NCBI GenBank assembly: GCA_936440205.1
Contig: OW387134.1
Coordinates: forward strand, 18,268,908-18,332,907
Length of the DNA stretch: 64,000 bases
Source of the DNA: Lepidonotus clava
Taxonomy: Eukaryota > Annelida > Polychaeta > Phyllodocida > Polynoidae
Direction: 5' to 3'
Shown: one piece after another, positions 62,811 through 64,000 of the stretch
Numbering within the stretch: position 1 is the stretch's first letter
Layout of the letters: the number at the start of each line of letters is the position of its first letter
Program-made: the position numbers and the translations under genes
The notes under the pieces: model-generated
Databases searched by the model: none
The model's input: the letters and a program-made list of their open reading frames with translations, nothing else
Told to the model about the DNA's origin: nothing

Positions 62811-63494
62811 CTTGCGTTTCTGGGCGAGCATTTCCTGGATCTGTGGAGAGTTAGGCTTAGGGGGCAGTTTGGGCTTGGGCCTAGTCGGAGAGACCACGGG
62901 CGAGGAGGTGGTGCTGGTGGTGGTGGTCACCACGGGCGACGTAGGGGTCCTCAGGGGGGAGCTTAGCAACGGCGGCGTCTTTTTAGGTGACGTCAGTGGT
63001 GACGTCACCGGCGATGACGTCGATTTGGGCGACCCTCTCCTGTAGCCACCACCAATCCCGCCCAGGCTTTGCGGCGGGGTGGGCGACTTCTGCGGGCTAG
63101 GGGTGCTCGGCAGCGACACGCTGGACATTGAGAGCACTGGACTGGCCGCAGTGGGATGGTCACTACTCCACGGGGGAGATGTCCTACTGGTAAAGCCCGC
63201 GTTCTCCTCCTGTTTTTGGAGCACTAAGCCCCCAGGAGGACGCTGCGGGTCTTCCTCCAGGGTCTGAGTCACGACAGTCACCTCCTCGACCACCTTGATC
63301 CGGCCCAGGCTGGGGCTGTCGCGAGCCCGCTTTTTGACTGGGCTGTCGGCCTCCTCCCCGCCTGACGGGCTGGTCACCGCAGTGTCCGGCGATGTCGTGG
63401 AGATCACTGTAGGCGGGGTGGCATCAGTTGATGAGTTGGCCGAAGAGGAGCTTTCAACCTTGGCATGGCGGATGGCAAGCAGTCGTTCGGGCTC
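62811..63494 (-). CDS. PATJ: Large Ser/Thr-Pro linker exon of the PDZ gene
   Basis: Acceptor CCTATGCTAG, donor CGCAAG|GTGAGA; 684 bases (228 codons), phase 0 at both sides. It starts EPERLLAIRHAKVESSSSAN. Then come many Ser-Pro and Thr-Pro sites (SPSGGEEADSPVKKRARDSP; SPVTSPLTSPKKTPPLLSSP), a basic VKKRAR patch that could act as a nuclear signal, and IKVVEEVTVVTQTLEED. Near the end is a Pro-rich SH3-ligand-like stretch, RPKPKLPPKPNSPQ, then IQEMLAQKRK. There is no PDZ domain. It lies where family members have a long variable linker before the atypical PDZ. The frame continues past the donor to a stop (VRVHGEEEPLTEL), so failure to splice here would end the protein after 13 more residues. Assignment to this gene rests on strand, phase and style. 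Confidence 0.8.
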
Positions 63495-64000
63495 CTAGCA
63501 TAGGAGGGAAGGTGGAGAAAAAGGTGACATAACAGTAGGAAAGAACACAGAAGAAGATGTGACAGGGCATGCTGTGTGCTGAAAAGGAACAACCAATTGG
63601 TCCACAACTTATCAAAGCATATAATGTCAAGGGCAGTCATGTTCTTTTTAAATCCGTCAGATTGTCATCCCTCGCATGCTGCATCGGGGAACTCAATGGA
63701 AACGAGAACTAAACCACCAACAAACAACATGCAAATAAACAAGAAAACACAGAGCGGAACCGAAACCAACCAGGAACATGCACGATACAATGCTACGGCA
63801 TACAGGCACATGCAAACTAAAGCTTGAAAAATAATATTGGTAAATGCAGAAAAAACGTGGAAGGAGAATATATCATATTTCTATATTGACTGGAAGCAGG
63901 TTTTGGAAACTTGTCAATAACTTTTATTTGCTCTCGATGGCTGGTATTTCACAGTAGCCAGATCTTCTGCTTTGTCTTTTATGTGTCTGCAAACACCTCT
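63495..64000 (-). other. Intron leading to upstream exons
   Basis: On the minus strand this AT-rich 0.5 kb ends in a pyrimidine-rich tract and the CCTATGCTAG acceptor. No exon is seen in it, so the previous exon, which must end in phase 0, lies past the right edge. Confidence 0.7.

Noticed and set aside
62995-63030. Cluster of TGACGTCA CREB-like sites
   Set aside because: These fall in the coding exon and are explained by repeated codons for Asp/Val/Thr-Ser-Pro-type sequence read on the other strand.

Overview
The window is eukaryotic, intron-rich animal DNA. Apart from a few weak candidates it holds one recognisable gene: a long stretch of a multi-PDZ scaffold of the PATJ/MPDZ (INADL/MUPP1) family on the minus strand. 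I followed eleven exons from about 63.5 kb down to 12.5 kb. All have AG/GT borders and all reading phases match, giving 797 codons (2,391 bases) without a break. A twelfth, phase-symmetrical exon at 22929-23075 is a good cassette candidate. The gene enters from the right edge (the first exon seen starts in phase 0, so upstream exons lie beyond 64000). It leaves at the left: the last PDZ domain is cut by an exon border and its second half was not found in the remaining 12.5 kb.

The encoded piece runs from a Ser/Thr-Pro-rich linker with a basic KKRAR patch and a Pro-rich SH3-type stretch, through a PPPY-bearing linker with Thr runs, to an atypical PDZ domain (like human PATJ PDZ6). It continues with a Thr-rich linker, a typical PDZ (like PATJ PDZ7), an acidic linker ending EYGYTW, and the first half of another PDZ (like PATJ PDZ8). 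Proteins of this family hold together the apical Crumbs-Pals1 polarity complex and junction proteins in epithelia. The domain-by-domain match comes from memory of the human proteins, not from a search.

Region by region: 1-12.5 kb is intron and/or intergenic DNA with several minisatellites, a 0.39-kb tandem duplication and a possible terminal exon of unknown identity at 5453-5569 with AATAAA after it. 12.7-39.1 kb is a 26-kb intron with GC-rich islands, minisatellites, MITE-like elements, a near-perfect 71-base hairpin and the candidate cassette exon. 39-47.7 kb holds five exons and two copies of a fold-back element. 47.7-53 kb is an intron with a GC island carrying two RFX X-box motifs. 53-55.2 kb holds four exons. 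55.2-62.8 kb is an intron with a GC island and a possible internal promoter. 62.8-63.5 kb is one large linker exon.

The organism is probably a marine invertebrate. The gene is animal-specific, introns are long and AT-rich, exons are GC-rich, and the small DNA elements (GGCCGTCCATTAATTACGT ends; ACAGGGCGGATCCAGG ends) are of kinds common in deuterostome, mollusc and cnidarian genomes. I cannot place it more finely. I saw no retroviral, LINE, tRNA or rRNA gene, no bacterial operon and no CRISPR array. No clearly new system is present. The most unusual signals are the repeated word GAGC-W-GCTC, the X-box motifs, the cassette exon and the hairpin.
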